Shown piece after piece: positions 1 through 8,399 of a stretch of DNA of 60,402 bases. Made by a program: the position numbers and the translations under genes. Source of the DNA: CAYHVK01 sp964360255. Lineage in GTDB: Bacteria > Bdellovibrionota > Bdellovibrionia > Bdellovibrionales > UBA1609. The stretch is taken from NCBI GenBank assembly GCA_964360255.1, contig CAYHVK010000020.1:1-60402 (forward strand), written 5' to 3'. The notes under the pieces were generated by a model, which had not been told where the DNA came from, searched no databases, and saw only the letters and a program-made list of their open reading frames with translations. The stretch's first letter is position 1. Each line of letters opens with the position of its first letter.

Positions 1-45
1 TTAATATTATTTTCGGGATCCCACTATTTTACTCTCTGGCCCGGC

Positions 46-627
46 TCATTTAGCAGGAGCGTCATCAGTCAAGCTCTTGAAATACTCAATTGCCTCAGCC
101 GTATCCCATTTATCAACACCTGAAATCTTGCGAATGAGTTCGCCCTTTTTACCGATGATATAGCTCTCTGGGAGCTTAAACGTACCGTAAGCTTTTGCGA
201 TTGTCTGATCTTTATCCCAAACAGAATAAATGTTCGGATCATTCACTTTAAAAGCCCGCCAAAAATCTTCGAGATCTTGCTTTTCGTAATCTCCAGAAAT
301 CGCGATCATGACAATCTTGCCATTAAACTGACGAATCAAATTCTGCAGTGACGGAAACTCTTGAACACACGGCTCACACCATGAAGCCCAAAAATTAAGA
401 ATAATAATCTTGTCATGAAATTGCGAAAAAGTAAGCGGCTCACCGCTTAGCAATTTAAACTGCGTAACCGGAACTCCATGCTTTTCAATTTCGTTGAGAA
501 TGAGATTGCTCTCGGGTGGCCGACGGCCTTGATTGAGAAAATCGTAGTACTTGGTCCAACCAAAAAATAAAATAGCCGAACTTATCAGTACGGCCACTAT
601 CGCTTTTACGGTTGGTGAAAGCTTCAT
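46..627 (-). CDS. TlpA/ResA-type membrane-anchored thioredoxin-like protein
   Basis: This 193-residue protein has an N-terminal membrane anchor or uncleaved signal (about residues 8-24) and then a thioredoxin fold. The active site WCEPC lies at residues 83-87 and the cis-proline region KLPESY near residue 153. Such proteins act on the outer face of the inner membrane and reduce or exchange disulfides, for example in cytochrome c maturation. The gene begins 7 bp after the rplQ stop with no clear ribosome binding site, so it may be translationally coupled to the alpha operon. The substrate cannot be told from sequence. The family call is firm; the specific role is open. Confidence 0.85.
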   Translation of the reverse strand: MKLSPTVKAIVAVLISSAILFFGWTKYYDFLNQGRRPPESNLILNEIEKHGVPVTQFKLLSGEPLTFSQFHDKIIILNFWASWCEPCVQEFPSLQNLIRQFNGKIVMIAISGDYEKQDLEDFWRAFKVNDPNIYSVWDKDQTIAKAYGTFKLPESYIIGKKGELIRKISGVDKWDTAEAIEYFKSLTDDAPAK

Positions 628-634
628 TATTTAA

Positions 635-1141
635 CTAGGCGCGAGCTTCGCGGCGTGATGCTGCTTGCTTTTGACGAGCGGCTTTCTTAGCGCGGATTCT
701 GCCGCGAGAAAGTGCACGTTGACGCTTAACTAGATCTTTATCACCAGAAACTTTTGTATCGCCATCTTTAGCTGAGTCTGGAAGTTTGTAATCTACAAAC
801 TCAAGAATCGCCATTGGAGCCATATCACCCGGACGAAGACCCGCTTTAATAACGCGAGTGTAACCGCCTGGACGTTTCATGAAACGCTTAGAAATATTAG
901 TGATGATTTTGTCTGCAGCCTCTTGGTTACCCAAGCGTGAGATCAAAAGACGACGTGAATTCAAATCGCCTTTTTTACCGAGCGTCACAGCTTTTTCAGC
1001 GTGGCGACGGATTTCTTTAGCTTTAGACAAAGTTGTCGTAATACGCTCATGTTCAACCAATGAAATGATCAAACCTTTGTAAAGCGCGCGACGTGGTCCA
1101 TCTTTACGACCATAACTGTGTTTAATTACCTTGTGTCCCAT
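635..1141 (-). CDS. rplQ: 50S ribosomal protein L17, with long basic C-terminal extension
   Basis: The N-terminal half carries the L17 signature (MGHKVIKHSYGRK, then the ALYKGLIISLVEHERI region and SKAKEIRRHAEKAVTL). L17 binds 23S rRNA near the exit-tunnel side of the large subunit. At 168 residues it is longer than the roughly 120-130 residues usual in bacteria. The extra C-terminal part (about residues 125-168) is rich in Lys, Arg and Ala. It is the last ribosomal gene of the alpha operon, directly after rpoA. Confidence 0.97.
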   Translation of the reverse strand: MGHKVIKHSYGRKDGPRRALYKGLIISLVEHERITTTLSKAKEIRRHAEKAVTLGKKGDLNSRRLLISRLGNQEAADKIITNISKRFMKRPGGYTRVIKAGLRPGDMAPMAILEFVDYKLPDSAKDGDTKVSGDKDLVKRQRALSRGRIRAKKAARQKQAASRREARA

Positions 1142-1170
1142 ATCTTTTCCTAACCTTTATAAATCACTAA

Positions 1171-2238
1171 TTACTGAGGATTGCTTGTACCAGCTGCGCT
1201 AGCAGATGGAGCCGCTGCTACTTGACGCGCAGCTGCTGTGTTTGGATCCCAGCCTGGAGGCGGCCATCCATCAATCTTCATTCCTAGTGAAAGTCCCATG
1301 TTCTGCAAAATTTCTTTAATTTCGTTGAGTGACTTACGACCGAAGTTTTTAGTCTTAAGCATTTCTGCTTCTGACTTAGTCACGAGTTCACCGATGAAAC
1401 GAATATTGGCGTTCTTCAAGCAGTTCGCAGAGCGAACTGAAAGTTCAAGATCATCAACAGAGCGGAACAAGTTGTCGTTCAGCTTTGGTGGAGTCATGTG
1501 AACTTCTTCTTCGCGAGGCTCAAGATTTTCATCGAAAGTGAGGAAGATCTGAAGCTGTTCTTTCAAGATTTTTGAACCTAAAGAAACTGCTTCTTCTGGC
1601 TTCAAGGATCCATCTGTCCAAACTTCAAGTTCAAGAGAATCGTAATCTGTACGTTGACCCACACGCGCATTTGAAACGGCGTAGTTCACACGACGGATTG
1701 GGCTGTGAAGAGAATCAAGAGCGATAAAACCTAGTGGCAAATCTTTCTTGTGAGCTTCAGCTTCTTGATAGCCACGTCCATAAGTGATCATGATTTCACA
1801 TTCAAATTTAGCGTCGCCGCCAAGAGTGCAAATGTGTTGTTCAGGATTCAAAACTTCTACGCGATCATTAGTTTGAATATCTGCAGCTGTAACAGCACCT
1901 GGACCTTTTTTAGAAATTCTTAAAGAAACAGGTTCTGCATCGTGCTGCTTGAAACGGATTTGTTTAAAGTTAAGTACGATATCTGTTACGTCTTCAAGAA
2001 CGTCTGGAATAGTTGAGAACTCATGCAATACGCCATCGATTTTGATGGCTGTTACAGCTGAGCCCATCATTGAACTCAAAAGAATACGGCGTAGAGAGTT
2101 TCCAAGAGTAACGCCATAACCTCTTTCGAGTGGGCGAACCATGAAGCGTCCATACTTATCTGACAAAGTCTCTTTTTCTACTTCGAAACCCTTAGGACGG
2201 ATCAATTCTCTCCAAAACTTATAATAGTGCGTTTGCAT
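1171..2238 (-). CDS. rpoA: DNA-directed RNA polymerase subunit alpha
   Basis: The 355-residue protein has the alpha N-terminal dimerisation domain (residues about 20-240, including LERGYGVTLGNSLRRILLSS) that nucleates assembly of beta and beta-prime. A linker and a C-terminal DNA- and activator-binding domain follow (about 265-315, with the FGRKSLNEIKEIL helix). It ends in an Ala-rich tail from about residue 335, longer than in E. coli. It sits between rpsK and rplQ; the rpsD gene that often precedes rpoA is not here. Confidence 0.98.
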   Translation of the reverse strand: MQTHYYKFWRELIRPKGFEVEKETLSDKYGRFMVRPLERGYGVTLGNSLRRILLSSMMGSAVTAIKIDGVLHEFSTIPDVLEDVTDIVLNFKQIRFKQHDAEPVSLRISKKGPGAVTAADIQTNDRVEVLNPEQHICTLGGDAKFECEIMITYGRGYQEAEAHKKDLPLGFIALDSLHSPIRRVNYAVSNARVGQRTDYDSLELEVWTDGSLKPEEAVSLGSKILKEQLQIFLTFDENLEPREEEVHMTPPKLNDNLFRSVDDLELSVRSANCLKNANIRFIGELVTKSEAEMLKTKNFGRKSLNEIKEILQNMGLSLGMKIDGWPPPGWDPNTAAARQVAAAPSASAAGTSNPQ

Positions 2239-2279
2239 TCTAGTAACTCCTCAGTCTGTAAATTCAAAAAAAATAAAAA

Positions 2280-2690
2280 TTAAATTCTTCTGCGTTTTGG
2301 TGGGCGGCAACCGTTGTGCGGAACCGGCGTCACATCACGAAGAGAATTCACGCGAATACCTGCCGCTGCAATGGCACGAACCGCTGGTTCACGTCCTGCG
2401 CCTGGGCCACCAACAAAAACATCAACGCTTTTCACGCCATGTTCGACAGCTTTTTTAGAAGCGTCTTCAGAAGTGACTTGCGCAGCGAATGGAGTGCCTT
2501 TGCGAGAGCCTTTGAAACCGTGGGCTCCTGCAGATGACCAAGAAAGCGTGTTTCCTGTGCCGTCTGTAAAAGTCACGATTGTGTTTCCGAATCCAGCATT
2601 AATGTAGCAACGACCGTAAGGAACGTTCTTCTTGGAACCTTTTTTCTTCGGTGCTGCTGCTGGTTGTTCTTTTTCTTTTTGTTCAGCCAT
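2280..2690 (-). CDS. rpsK: 30S ribosomal protein S11
   Basis: The 136-residue sequence matches S11, which lines the mRNA exit region of the small-subunit platform. Diagnostic stretches are NTIVTFTDGTGNTLSWSSAG, the KGSRKGTPFAAQ segment, and the C-terminal DVTPVPHNGCRPPKRRRI. The N-terminus has a short Lys-rich and Ala-Pro-rich extension. It follows rpsM in the alpha operon with a 15-bp gap. Confidence 0.98.
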   Translation of the reverse strand: MAEQKEKEQPAAAPKKKGSKKNVPYGRCYINAGFGNTIVTFTDGTGNTLSWSSAGAHGFKGSRKGTPFAAQVTSEDASKKAVEHGVKSVDVFVGGPGAGREPAVRAIAAAGIRVNSLRDVTPVPHNGCRPPKRRRI

Positions 2691-2705
2691 TTTCTAATCC
2701 TCTAA

Positions 2706-3086
2706 TTATTTGCTAACTGTCATTTTCTTATTGGCTACTGTCTTACGCGGACCCTTACGGATACGAGCATTCGAACGAGTTCTTTGGCCACGAACAGGCA
2801 AACCTTTTTTGTGACGTGAACCGCGGTAGCAACCAAGATCAATTAAACGTTTAATATTTACAGAAACTTCACGGCGCAAATCACCTTCGATTTTTCCGAG
2901 AGTATCGAGAATGCCACGAATTTTAATAATGTGGTCGTCATTCAAAACATCAGTTTTTAAATCAAGCGAAATGCCTGCTTGTTTACAGATGGCGCGAGCG
3001 CGTGAGCGACCAATGCCATAAATGTAAGTGAGTGCAACTTCGAGTCTTTTATTTCGTGGTAAATCAACACCAGCTATACGTGCCAT
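2706..3086 (-). CDS. rpsM: 30S ribosomal protein S13
   Basis: The 126-residue S13 of the small-subunit head contacts P-site tRNA and forms bridges to the 50S subunit. Seen directly: MARIAGVDLPRNKRLEVALT at the N-terminus, YIYGIGRSRA, and the basic C-terminal stretch GLPVRGQRTRSNARIRKGPR. The start ATG at 3086 is 5 bp after the rpmJ stop. Confidence 0.98.
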   Translation of the reverse strand: MARIAGVDLPRNKRLEVALTYIYGIGRSRARAICKQAGISLDLKTDVLNDDHIIKIRGILDTLGKIEGDLRREVSVNIKRLIDLGCYRGSRHKKGLPVRGQRTRSNARIRKGPRKTVANKKMTVSK

Positions 3087-3091
3087 ACTTC

Positions 3092-3205
3092 TTAACCTTG
3101 TCTCTGTTTATGTTTTTTATTTTCACAAATTACGCGAATCACGCCTTTACGCTTAATTACTTTGCATTTTTCGCAAACGCGCTTCACGGAAGCTCTAACT
3201 TTCAT
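3092..3205 (-). CDS. rpmJ: 50S ribosomal protein L36 (zinc-binding form)
   Basis: A 37-residue ORF reads MKVRASVKRVCEKCKVIKRK and ends KKHKQRQG. Cys11, Cys14, Cys27 and His32 form the CCCH zinc ribbon of the zinc-containing L36 class. It occupies the usual place just before rpsM. infA, which commonly precedes rpmJ, is absent. Start ATG at 3203-3205 and stop TAA at 3092-3094 were read from the sequence. Confidence 0.96.
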   Translation of the reverse strand: MKVRASVKRVCEKCKVIKRKGVIRVICENKKHKQRQG

Positions 3206-3218
3206 ATAAACCTCTTCT

Positions 3219-3243
3219 AAACCCCTGTTTTTACAGGGTTTTT
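3219..3243 (-). other. Hairpin between adk and rpmJ
   Basis: An inverted repeat (AAACCCTG on the minus strand, a six-base A-rich loop, then CAGGGGTTT with one extra G) lies 14 bp upstream of rpmJ. On the coding strand it is not followed by a real U-tract, so it is more likely a processing or partial attenuation structure than a full terminator. Confidence 0.35.
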
Positions 3244-3313
3244 ACTTAATTACGCTGGGCGTTTAGCGTTTTGACCGCAAAATTTAACACCCGACCACTC
3301 AACTGTCCAGTTT

Positions 3314-3958
3314 TTACTGAACAATAACCTTTTTAATTCGATCATACACTGCAGTTACGTCTCCAGTGCCATCTACCTCGAGAAGACGTCCTTGCTTCTG
3401 ATAAAAGTCCTTCAAAGGACGTGTATTTTTATCATAAGTCTCAAGGCGCGTGCTAATAGCCTCTGCCTTGTCGTCTTCACGTTGGTAAATCTCATTCTTG
3501 CCGCAGTTGTCGCAAATACCAGCCTGCTTAGGCGGTTTAGCATCAACGTGATAAGTGGCTCCGCAGTTCTTACAAACTCGGCGACCCGACAAACGCGAAA
3601 TTAAGGCGTCATGAGGGACCACTAAAAACACGGCTTTCTTCAGCTCTTTACCAGTCTTTACCAATAACTGATCAAGCGCTTGTGCTTGAGGCGTTGTGCG
3701 GGGAAAGCCATCGAGAATAAAACTCTTTCCACCCAGTTCGCCGAACACTTCTTCAACCATTCCAATAACAACATCATCGGGTACGAGGTTTCCTGCATTA
3801 ATGAAACCTTGTGCCTCTAACCCCAGCTTTGTCTTATTCTTGATCGCTGCGCGAAGCATATCGCCGGTTGAAATATGCTTCATCTTCAAATCTTCAACTA
3901 AAAAAGCAGACTGCGTTCCTTTGCCAGCCCCAGGAGGTCCGAAGAGCAGGATGTTCAT
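3314..3958 (-). CDS. adk: Adenylate kinase, long form with zinc-type LID
   Basis: The 214-residue enzyme interconverts ATP plus AMP with two ADP. The P-loop GPPGAGKGTQ is at residues 7-16, and the AMP-binding segment DGFPRTTPQAQ follows near 83-93. The LID carries four cysteines (129, 132, 149, 152) in the Cys4 arrangement of zinc-containing adenylate kinases. It overlaps the secY stop by one base (TAATG), indicating translational coupling within the spc operon. Confidence 0.97.
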   Translation of the reverse strand: MNILLFGPPGAGKGTQSAFLVEDLKMKHISTGDMLRAAIKNKTKLGLEAQGFINAGNLVPDDVVIGMVEEVFGELGGKSFILDGFPRTTPQAQALDQLLVKTGKELKKAVFLVVPHDALISRLSGRRVCKNCGATYHVDAKPPKQAGICDNCGKNEIYQREDDKAEAISTRLETYDKNTRPLKDFYQKQGRLLEVDGTGDVTAVYDRIKKVIVQ

Positions 3959-5274
3959 TAGTATTGAACCCTGCGACTTCTAATTTTCACTCCCTTTAAA
4001 ACGCCTTCGTATTTAGCCGTGATCAAATGAGATTGAATTTGTTGAGTTGTATCTAAAGCAACACCCACAAGAATCAAAATCGTTGTACCACCGAAAACAA
4101 ACGGTAGATTCAACTGAGAAGTTAAAATCATTGGCAAAACGCAAACTGCGCTTAAGTAAATAGAGCCGGCTACTGTCAAACGATTCAAAACCGTCATCAA
4201 GTATTCAGCTGTGCTGTTACCCGCACGAATACCCGGAACAAATCCACCGTGCTTCTTAAGGTTCTCAGCTAATTCCTTCGGATTGAATACGATCTCTGTG
4301 TAGAAGAAACAGAAGAAGATAATCAAACCAACGAAAAGAATATTATAGATCGCACCTTGTGGAGTCAGAGACTGACTCAAATTTTGCATCCAAGGAGCTT
4401 TAATAAAGTTCGCCATAGTTGCTGGAAACAATAAAAGCGATGAAGCAAAAATTGGTGGAATTACGTTTGCAAAGTTAATTTTAAGTGGCAAATGGCTCGC
4501 TGGTGCCGTCATAGCTTGGCGACCCACTCCGCGTTGTGAATATTGAACCGGAATACGGCGCTGACCCACTTCTACGAAGATGATACCTGCGATAACTGCA
4601 ACCATGAACGCTAAAATTCCAACAGCAAGTAAGAAGCTCATTTCACCGCTGCTCACCATTCTCCAAAGGTTAAGTGCGCTACCAGGAATACCGGCCGCAA
4701 TACCAGAGAAGATGATTAAGCTTGTACCGTTACCGATACCACGCTCAGTGATTTGCTCACCCAACCACATAATAAAACATGTTCCAGCTGTAAGTGTGAA
4801 AATTGTAACTACGTGGAAAGTTAATAATGGAGAGCCGAAGTAGCCCATAAGCACGATGGGTCTTTCACCCGGCTGACTGCTCAACCAAGTTGCCATTGCA
4901 TAACCTTGAACTACTGCCAACAATACAGTCGCATAACGAGTGTATTGATTGATTTTACGGCGACCCGACTCACCTTCTTTTTTCAATTGCTCGAGGTACG
5001 GCACTGCCGACGTCATCAATTGAAAAATAATCGAAGCTGAAATGTAAGGCATGATACCAAGAGCAAAAATACTGAACTGCTCGAGAGCACCACCGGTAAA
5101 AGTATTAAATAATCCGAACAAACCACCAGCTTGACCCTTAAAGAAATCAAGTACAGCGATGCGATCCACTCCAGGAGTTGGAACAGCTACACCGAGGCGA
5201 TAGATGAAAATCATTCCTAATGCAAATAGGATACGTTGTCGTAACTCTGCCGGAAAAGTAAACTTTTGACTCAC
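3958..5274 (-). CDS. secY: Preprotein translocase subunit SecY
   Basis: The 438-residue polytopic membrane protein forms the channel of the Sec translocon. Ten hydrophobic segments can be followed, along with the conserved cytoplasmic loops (GVGRQAMTAPASHLPLKINF, and the C-terminal loop with NPKELAENLKKHGGFVPGIR). The start is GTG at 5274, sharing a base with the rplO stop (TAGTG). Its position between rplO and adk is the classical one. Confidence 0.98.
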   Translation of the reverse strand: MSQKFTFPAELRQRILFALGMIFIYRLGVAVPTPGVDRIAVLDFFKGQAGGLFGLFNTFTGGALEQFSIFALGIMPYISASIIFQLMTSAVPYLEQLKKEGESGRRKINQYTRYATVLLAVVQGYAMATWLSSQPGERPIVLMGYFGSPLLTFHVVTIFTLTAGTCFIMWLGEQITERGIGNGTSLIIFSGIAAGIPGSALNLWRMVSSGEMSFLLAVGILAFMVAVIAGIIFVEVGQRRIPVQYSQRGVGRQAMTAPASHLPLKINFANVIPPIFASSLLLFPATMANFIKAPWMQNLSQSLTPQGAIYNILFVGLIIFFCFFYTEIVFNPKELAENLKKHGGFVPGIRAGNSTAEYLMTVLNRLTVAGSIYLSAVCVLPMILTSQLNLPFVFGGTTILILVGVALDTTQQIQSHLITAKYEGVLKGVKIRSRRVQY

Positions 5275-5744
5275 TACTTAGTTACCTCAGTTTTTTTTGC
5301 TGATGCTAATTTAAGAAGAACAGTTTTGCCGCCAGCTTTTTCGATAGCTGCTTTAGCTGTTTCACTAAAATGGTGCGCGCTCACTGTAAGTGCTTTTTTA
5401 AGTTCGCCTTTGCCTAATACTTTTACGTAAAGCTTAGTTACAAGTCCTGCATCTTTTAAAGATGCTGGAGTTACTTCACCAGACAACTTCTCAAGTTGAA
5501 CAAGATTAACGATATCGTGGCGGTTACGGAACTTCGTGTTTTTGAAGCCCATTTTTGGAGTACGACGGTGAATAGGTGTTTGACCACCCTCGAAACCACG
5601 ACGAATGTTACCGCTCTTACGAGCTTTTTGACCTTTGTCACCTTTACCAGATGTTCCACCTTTACCAGAACCGCGACCACGACCAAGTCGTTTAGTGTTG
5701 TGAGTAGAACCTACCTGAGGCTTTAATGTTTCTAAAAGTTTCAT
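5274..5744 (-). CDS. rplO: 50S ribosomal protein L15
   Basis: The 156-residue protein has the Gly-rich, basic N-terminus of L15 (GSTHNTKRLGRGRGSGKGGTSGKG, and FEGGQTPIHRRTPKMGF), which extends into 23S rRNA. Its start overlaps the rpmD stop as TAATG. Confidence 0.97.
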   Translation of the reverse strand: MKLLETLKPQVGSTHNTKRLGRGRGSGKGGTSGKGDKGQKARKSGNIRRGFEGGQTPIHRRTPKMGFKNTKFRNRHDIVNLVQLEKLSGEVTPASLKDAGLVTKLYVKVLGKGELKKALTVSAHHFSETAKAAIEKAGGKTVLLKLASAKKTEVTK

Positions 5745-5971
5745 TATGCTTTCTCCGCCGACTTTTTAGTCTTAGTCGCTTTAGCTGCGCCTTCTACAGT
5801 TACTGACAATAAATGTTGAACTTTGTAGATCTGACCACGCATTGCTGGGCTGTCATTAACTACGTTTTCTGATTGTAGTTTACGAAGCCCAAGGCAACGA
5901 ATGCCGTCTTTTTGACGTTGTGATGCACCGCTAGTGCTTTTAATTAATTTAATTCTAAATTGTTTAGCCAT
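5744..5971 (-). CDS. rpmD: 50S ribosomal protein L30
   Basis: The 75-residue protein matches short bacterial L30 (FRIKLIKSTSGASQRQKDGIRCLGLRKL, then the MRGQIYKVQHLLSV segment) with a Lys- and Ala-rich C-terminal tail of about 15 residues beyond the usual end. It lies between rpsE and rplO. Confidence 0.95.
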   Translation of the reverse strand: MAKQFRIKLIKSTSGASQRQKDGIRCLGLRKLQSENVVNDSPAMRGQIYKVQHLLSVTVEGAAKATKTKKSAEKA

Positions 5972-6006
5972 AAATTTTCCTATTCAGGAGTTCTAATTCT
6001 AAAAAA

Positions 6007-6471
6007 CTATTCTTGCATTGATGGTTTTGAATCAACAAGTTGACTCAAGCCATCTAGAGTTGCGCGTACTGCAGTACCTGGATTTGAAGAGCCAATACAT
6101 TTAGTTAGAATGTCTTTAACTCCAACAGACTCAAGAACGGCACGAATCGCACCACCTGCAATAACGCCAGTACCTTTTGCGGCTGGCATCATGATCACGC
6201 GAGTAGAGCCAAACTTACCAATCACTTGGTGAGGAATGGTTCGACCTTCGTGAAGAGTGAAGGATTGCATATTCTTTTTAGCTGAGCGGCCAGCTTTATT
6301 GATAGCTTCTGGCACTTCGCTCGCCTTACCTTTACCGATTCCTACTTTTCCGCGACCATCACCACTTACGAGAAGGGCTGCGAAAGAGAAACGACGTCCG
6401 CCTTTAACAACTTTAGTTACACGCTTAATGGCAACTACGCGTTCTTGAAATTCTGATTGCTCTTTTTCCAC
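6007..6471 (-). CDS. rpsE: 30S ribosomal protein S5
   Basis: The 154-residue protein carries the S5 double-stranded-RNA-like N-terminal domain (RVVAIKRVTKVVKGGRRFSF, GDGRGKVGIGKGKASEVPEA) and the C-terminal domain (IAGGAIRAVLESVGVKDILTKCIGSSNP). S5 sits near the mRNA entry and decoding area and contributes to translational accuracy. It is slightly shorter than E. coli S5. Confidence 0.98.
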   Translation of the reverse strand: MEKEQSEFQERVVAIKRVTKVVKGGRRFSFAALLVSGDGRGKVGIGKGKASEVPEAINKAGRSAKKNMQSFTLHEGRTIPHQVIGKFGSTRVIMMPAAKGTGVIAGGAIRAVLESVGVKDILTKCIGSSNPGTAVRATLDGLSQLVDSKPSMQE

Positions 6472-6482
6472 TCAAATACTCC

Positions 6483-6857
6483 TTAAAAACCTAATCCGCC
6501 CTCGCGCGCACCATCTGCTAGAGACTGGATACGGCCGTGGTATTGGAATCCATTACGATCGAAAACTACTTTTGATACTTTTTTATCTTTTGCACGCTTC
6601 GCGATTTCTAAACCAATCGCTTTTGCAGCATCTCTAGAGCCTGTGCTTCCAGAAATTTTTGCAGTTTTTGTTGAAGCTTCAGCTAGAGTTACTCCCGTCG
6701 AATCATCTACGACTTGTGCGTAAATGTGACGTGAACTTCTGAAAACTGTTAAGCGTGGGCACTCAGGCGTCCCGTAAACTTTCTTACGGATACGAACCTT
6801 CTTTTTAAGTCTGAGTCTCGCTTTAGCCGACATTTTATTTTTTAAATTTAATCTCAC
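6483..6857 (-). CDS. rplR: 50S ribosomal protein L18
   Basis: The 124-residue protein matches L18, which binds 5S rRNA in the central protuberance. Visible signatures are GTPECPRLTVFRSSRHIYAQ and the C-terminal FDRNGFQYHGRIQSLADGAREGGL. Translation could also begin at the internal MSAKAR eight residues in, which would give a more usual length. Confidence 0.97.
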   Translation of the reverse strand: MRLNLKNKMSAKARLRLKKKVRIRKKVYGTPECPRLTVFRSSRHIYAQVVDDSTGVTLAEASTKTAKISGSTGSRDAAKAIGLEIAKRAKDKKVSKVVFDRNGFQYHGRIQSLADGAREGGLGF

Positions 6858-6891
6858 AACACTACCTCTAAGTTTTAAAATTTAAGACTGG

Positions 6892-7428
6892 TTATTTACC
6901 AGCAGCCTTACCCTCTTTACGACGGATAACTTCATCAGAGTACTTGATACCTTTTCCACGGTATGGCTCTGGTGGTTTCACCGCGCGAACTACAGAAGAA
7001 AATTGGCCTACTTTTTGGCGATCCGCGCCGGCAATAGAAATTTTAGTTTGTTTATCAACTTTAACTTCTAAGCCTTCAGGAATAATCATTGAAACTGGAT
7101 GCGAGAAACCAACATTGATTTCAAGTTTTTTACCAGCAACAGAGGCTCTATAACCTACGCCTACTAGTTCAAGCTCTTTGCTCCAGCCTTTAGTTACACC
7201 TGTTACTGCATTTTGAAGAAGTGCACGATTGAGACCCCAGAAATTACCGGCGCCTTCAGTTACACATTCAAGAATGATTTTACCATCTTCAACCTTAGCT
7301 TTAATTTCAGGACGCAATGCAACTGTTTGAGTTGCTTTAGCGCCTTTCACTACCACTTCATTTTTAGGAGTAATAGTAACCTGAATCGCTTTATCAAAAT
7401 AAATTGGTGATTTACCTACACGTGACAT
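6892..7428 (-). CDS. rplF: 50S ribosomal protein L6
   Basis: The 178-residue protein starts MSRVGKSPI and shows two repeated L6 folds, with the C-terminal motif VRAVKPPEPYRGKGIKYSDE typical of the family. L6 lies at the base of the L7/L12 stalk near the factor-binding centre. It follows rpsH with a 6-bp gap. Confidence 0.98.
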   Translation of the reverse strand: MSRVGKSPIYFDKAIQVTITPKNEVVVKGAKATQTVALRPEIKAKVEDGKIILECVTEGAGNFWGLNRALLQNAVTGVTKGWSKELELVGVGYRASVAGKKLEINVGFSHPVSMIIPEGLEVKVDKQTKISIAGADRQKVGQFSSVVRAVKPPEPYRGKGIKYSDEVIRRKEGKAAGK

Positions 7429-7434
7429 ATCAAC

Positions 7435-7824
7435 CTACCACACTTCAAAGAGCAGCTCGCCGCCCATTTTGTTTGTTACTGCATCGTCACCACTCATAAT
7501 ACCTTTGTTCGTACTGAGAACAGTCATACCGTACCCATTACGAACTTTAGGAATTTCAGATGATGCAACATACTTGCGAAGACCAGACGAGCTGATGCGA
7601 CCCAAATGTTTGATCACGTGTTGACCTTTAGAATCATATCTTAAATAAACGCGCATCATGCTTTGTTTGTTATCGCGAGCCACTTTAAAACTACGGATGT
7701 AACCGCACTTTTGAAGAACGTTGGCGATACCAACTTTGAGGTTCGAGCTCGGCACGTCTACTTTTTCGTGCTTTGCATGTCCTGCGTTTCTAATTCTTGT
7801 TAAAAAACTTGCTACTGTATCCAT
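7435..7824 (-). CDS. rpsH: 30S ribosomal protein S8
   Basis: The 129-residue protein matches S8 (DTVASFLTRIRNAGHAKHEKV at the N-terminus; ISSSGLRKYVASSEIPKVRN and GMTVLSTNKGIMSG towards the C-terminus), a primary 16S rRNA binder and, in E. coli, the spc operon repressor. It follows rplE directly; rpsN, normally in between, is missing. Confidence 0.98.
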   Translation of the reverse strand: MDTVASFLTRIRNAGHAKHEKVDVPSSNLKVGIANVLQKCGYIRSFKVARDNKQSMMRVYLRYDSKGQHVIKHLGRISSSGLRKYVASSEIPKVRNGYGMTVLSTNKGIMSGDDAVTNKMGGELLFEVW

Positions 7825-7843
7825 TCAGCAATGCTCCTGATAC

Positions 7844-8386
7844 TTATTTACGGAAAGGGAAACCAAGTGCTTCAAGAAGCGCTTTTCCCTGCTCGTCAGT
7901 TTCGCCCGTTGTACAAATTGTGATATTCATACCACGCATCATTTCTACTTTTTCGATTTCGATCTCTGGGAAGATGATCTGCTCTTTAATACCCATATTA
8001 AAGTTACCACGACCATCAAATCCACGAGGGCTCACACCACGAAAGTCACGTACGCGTGGCAATGAGAAGTGAATCAAACGTTCCATGAAAGCCCACATTT
8101 TGTCGCGACGAAGAGTTACTGTCGCACCAATCGGGATACCTTGTCTTAACTTAAAGTTAGAAATCGCTTTCTTAGCTTTAGTTGCAACAGCTTTCTGACC
8201 AGAGATCATTGTTAATTCATCAACAACAGTTGAGATCAACTTTGAGTTCTTAACGATTTCGCTTGAGCAAACGTTGAGAACCACTTTATCAAGTGCTGGC
8301 ACCTGGTGGACGTTCTTTAGCTTCAGCTGCTTCATCAGCGCCGGGGCTATTTCCTTCTTATATTTTTCTTTCATTTCCGTTTTCAC
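7844..8386 (-). CDS. rplE: 50S ribosomal protein L5 (GTG start)
   Basis: L5 bridges 5S rRNA and the P-site tRNA. The start at GTG 8386 is preferred over a longer frame from 8437: a GGAG ribosome binding site lies six bases upstream, the protein is then 180 residues, the family length, and it does not overlap rplN. Conserved parts seen are YKKEIAPALMKQL, LRQGIPIGATVTLRRDKMW and FDGRGNFNMGIKEQIIFPEI. It sits only 13 bp after the rplN stop, so there is no room for rplX (L24). Confidence 0.97.
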   Translation of the reverse strand: MKTEMKEKYKKEIAPALMKQLKLKNVHQVPALDKVVLNVCSSEIVKNSKLISTVVDELTMISGQKAVATKAKKAISNFKLRQGIPIGATVTLRRDKMWAFMERLIHFSLPRVRDFRGVSPRGFDGRGNFNMGIKEQIIFPEIEIEKVEMMRGMNITICTTGETDEQGKALLEALGFPFRK

Positions 8387-8399
8387 TTTATGCTCCAAA

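Noticed and set aside
1..45. Possible end of another gene at the left edge
   Set aside because: Too short to show any reading frame or similarity.
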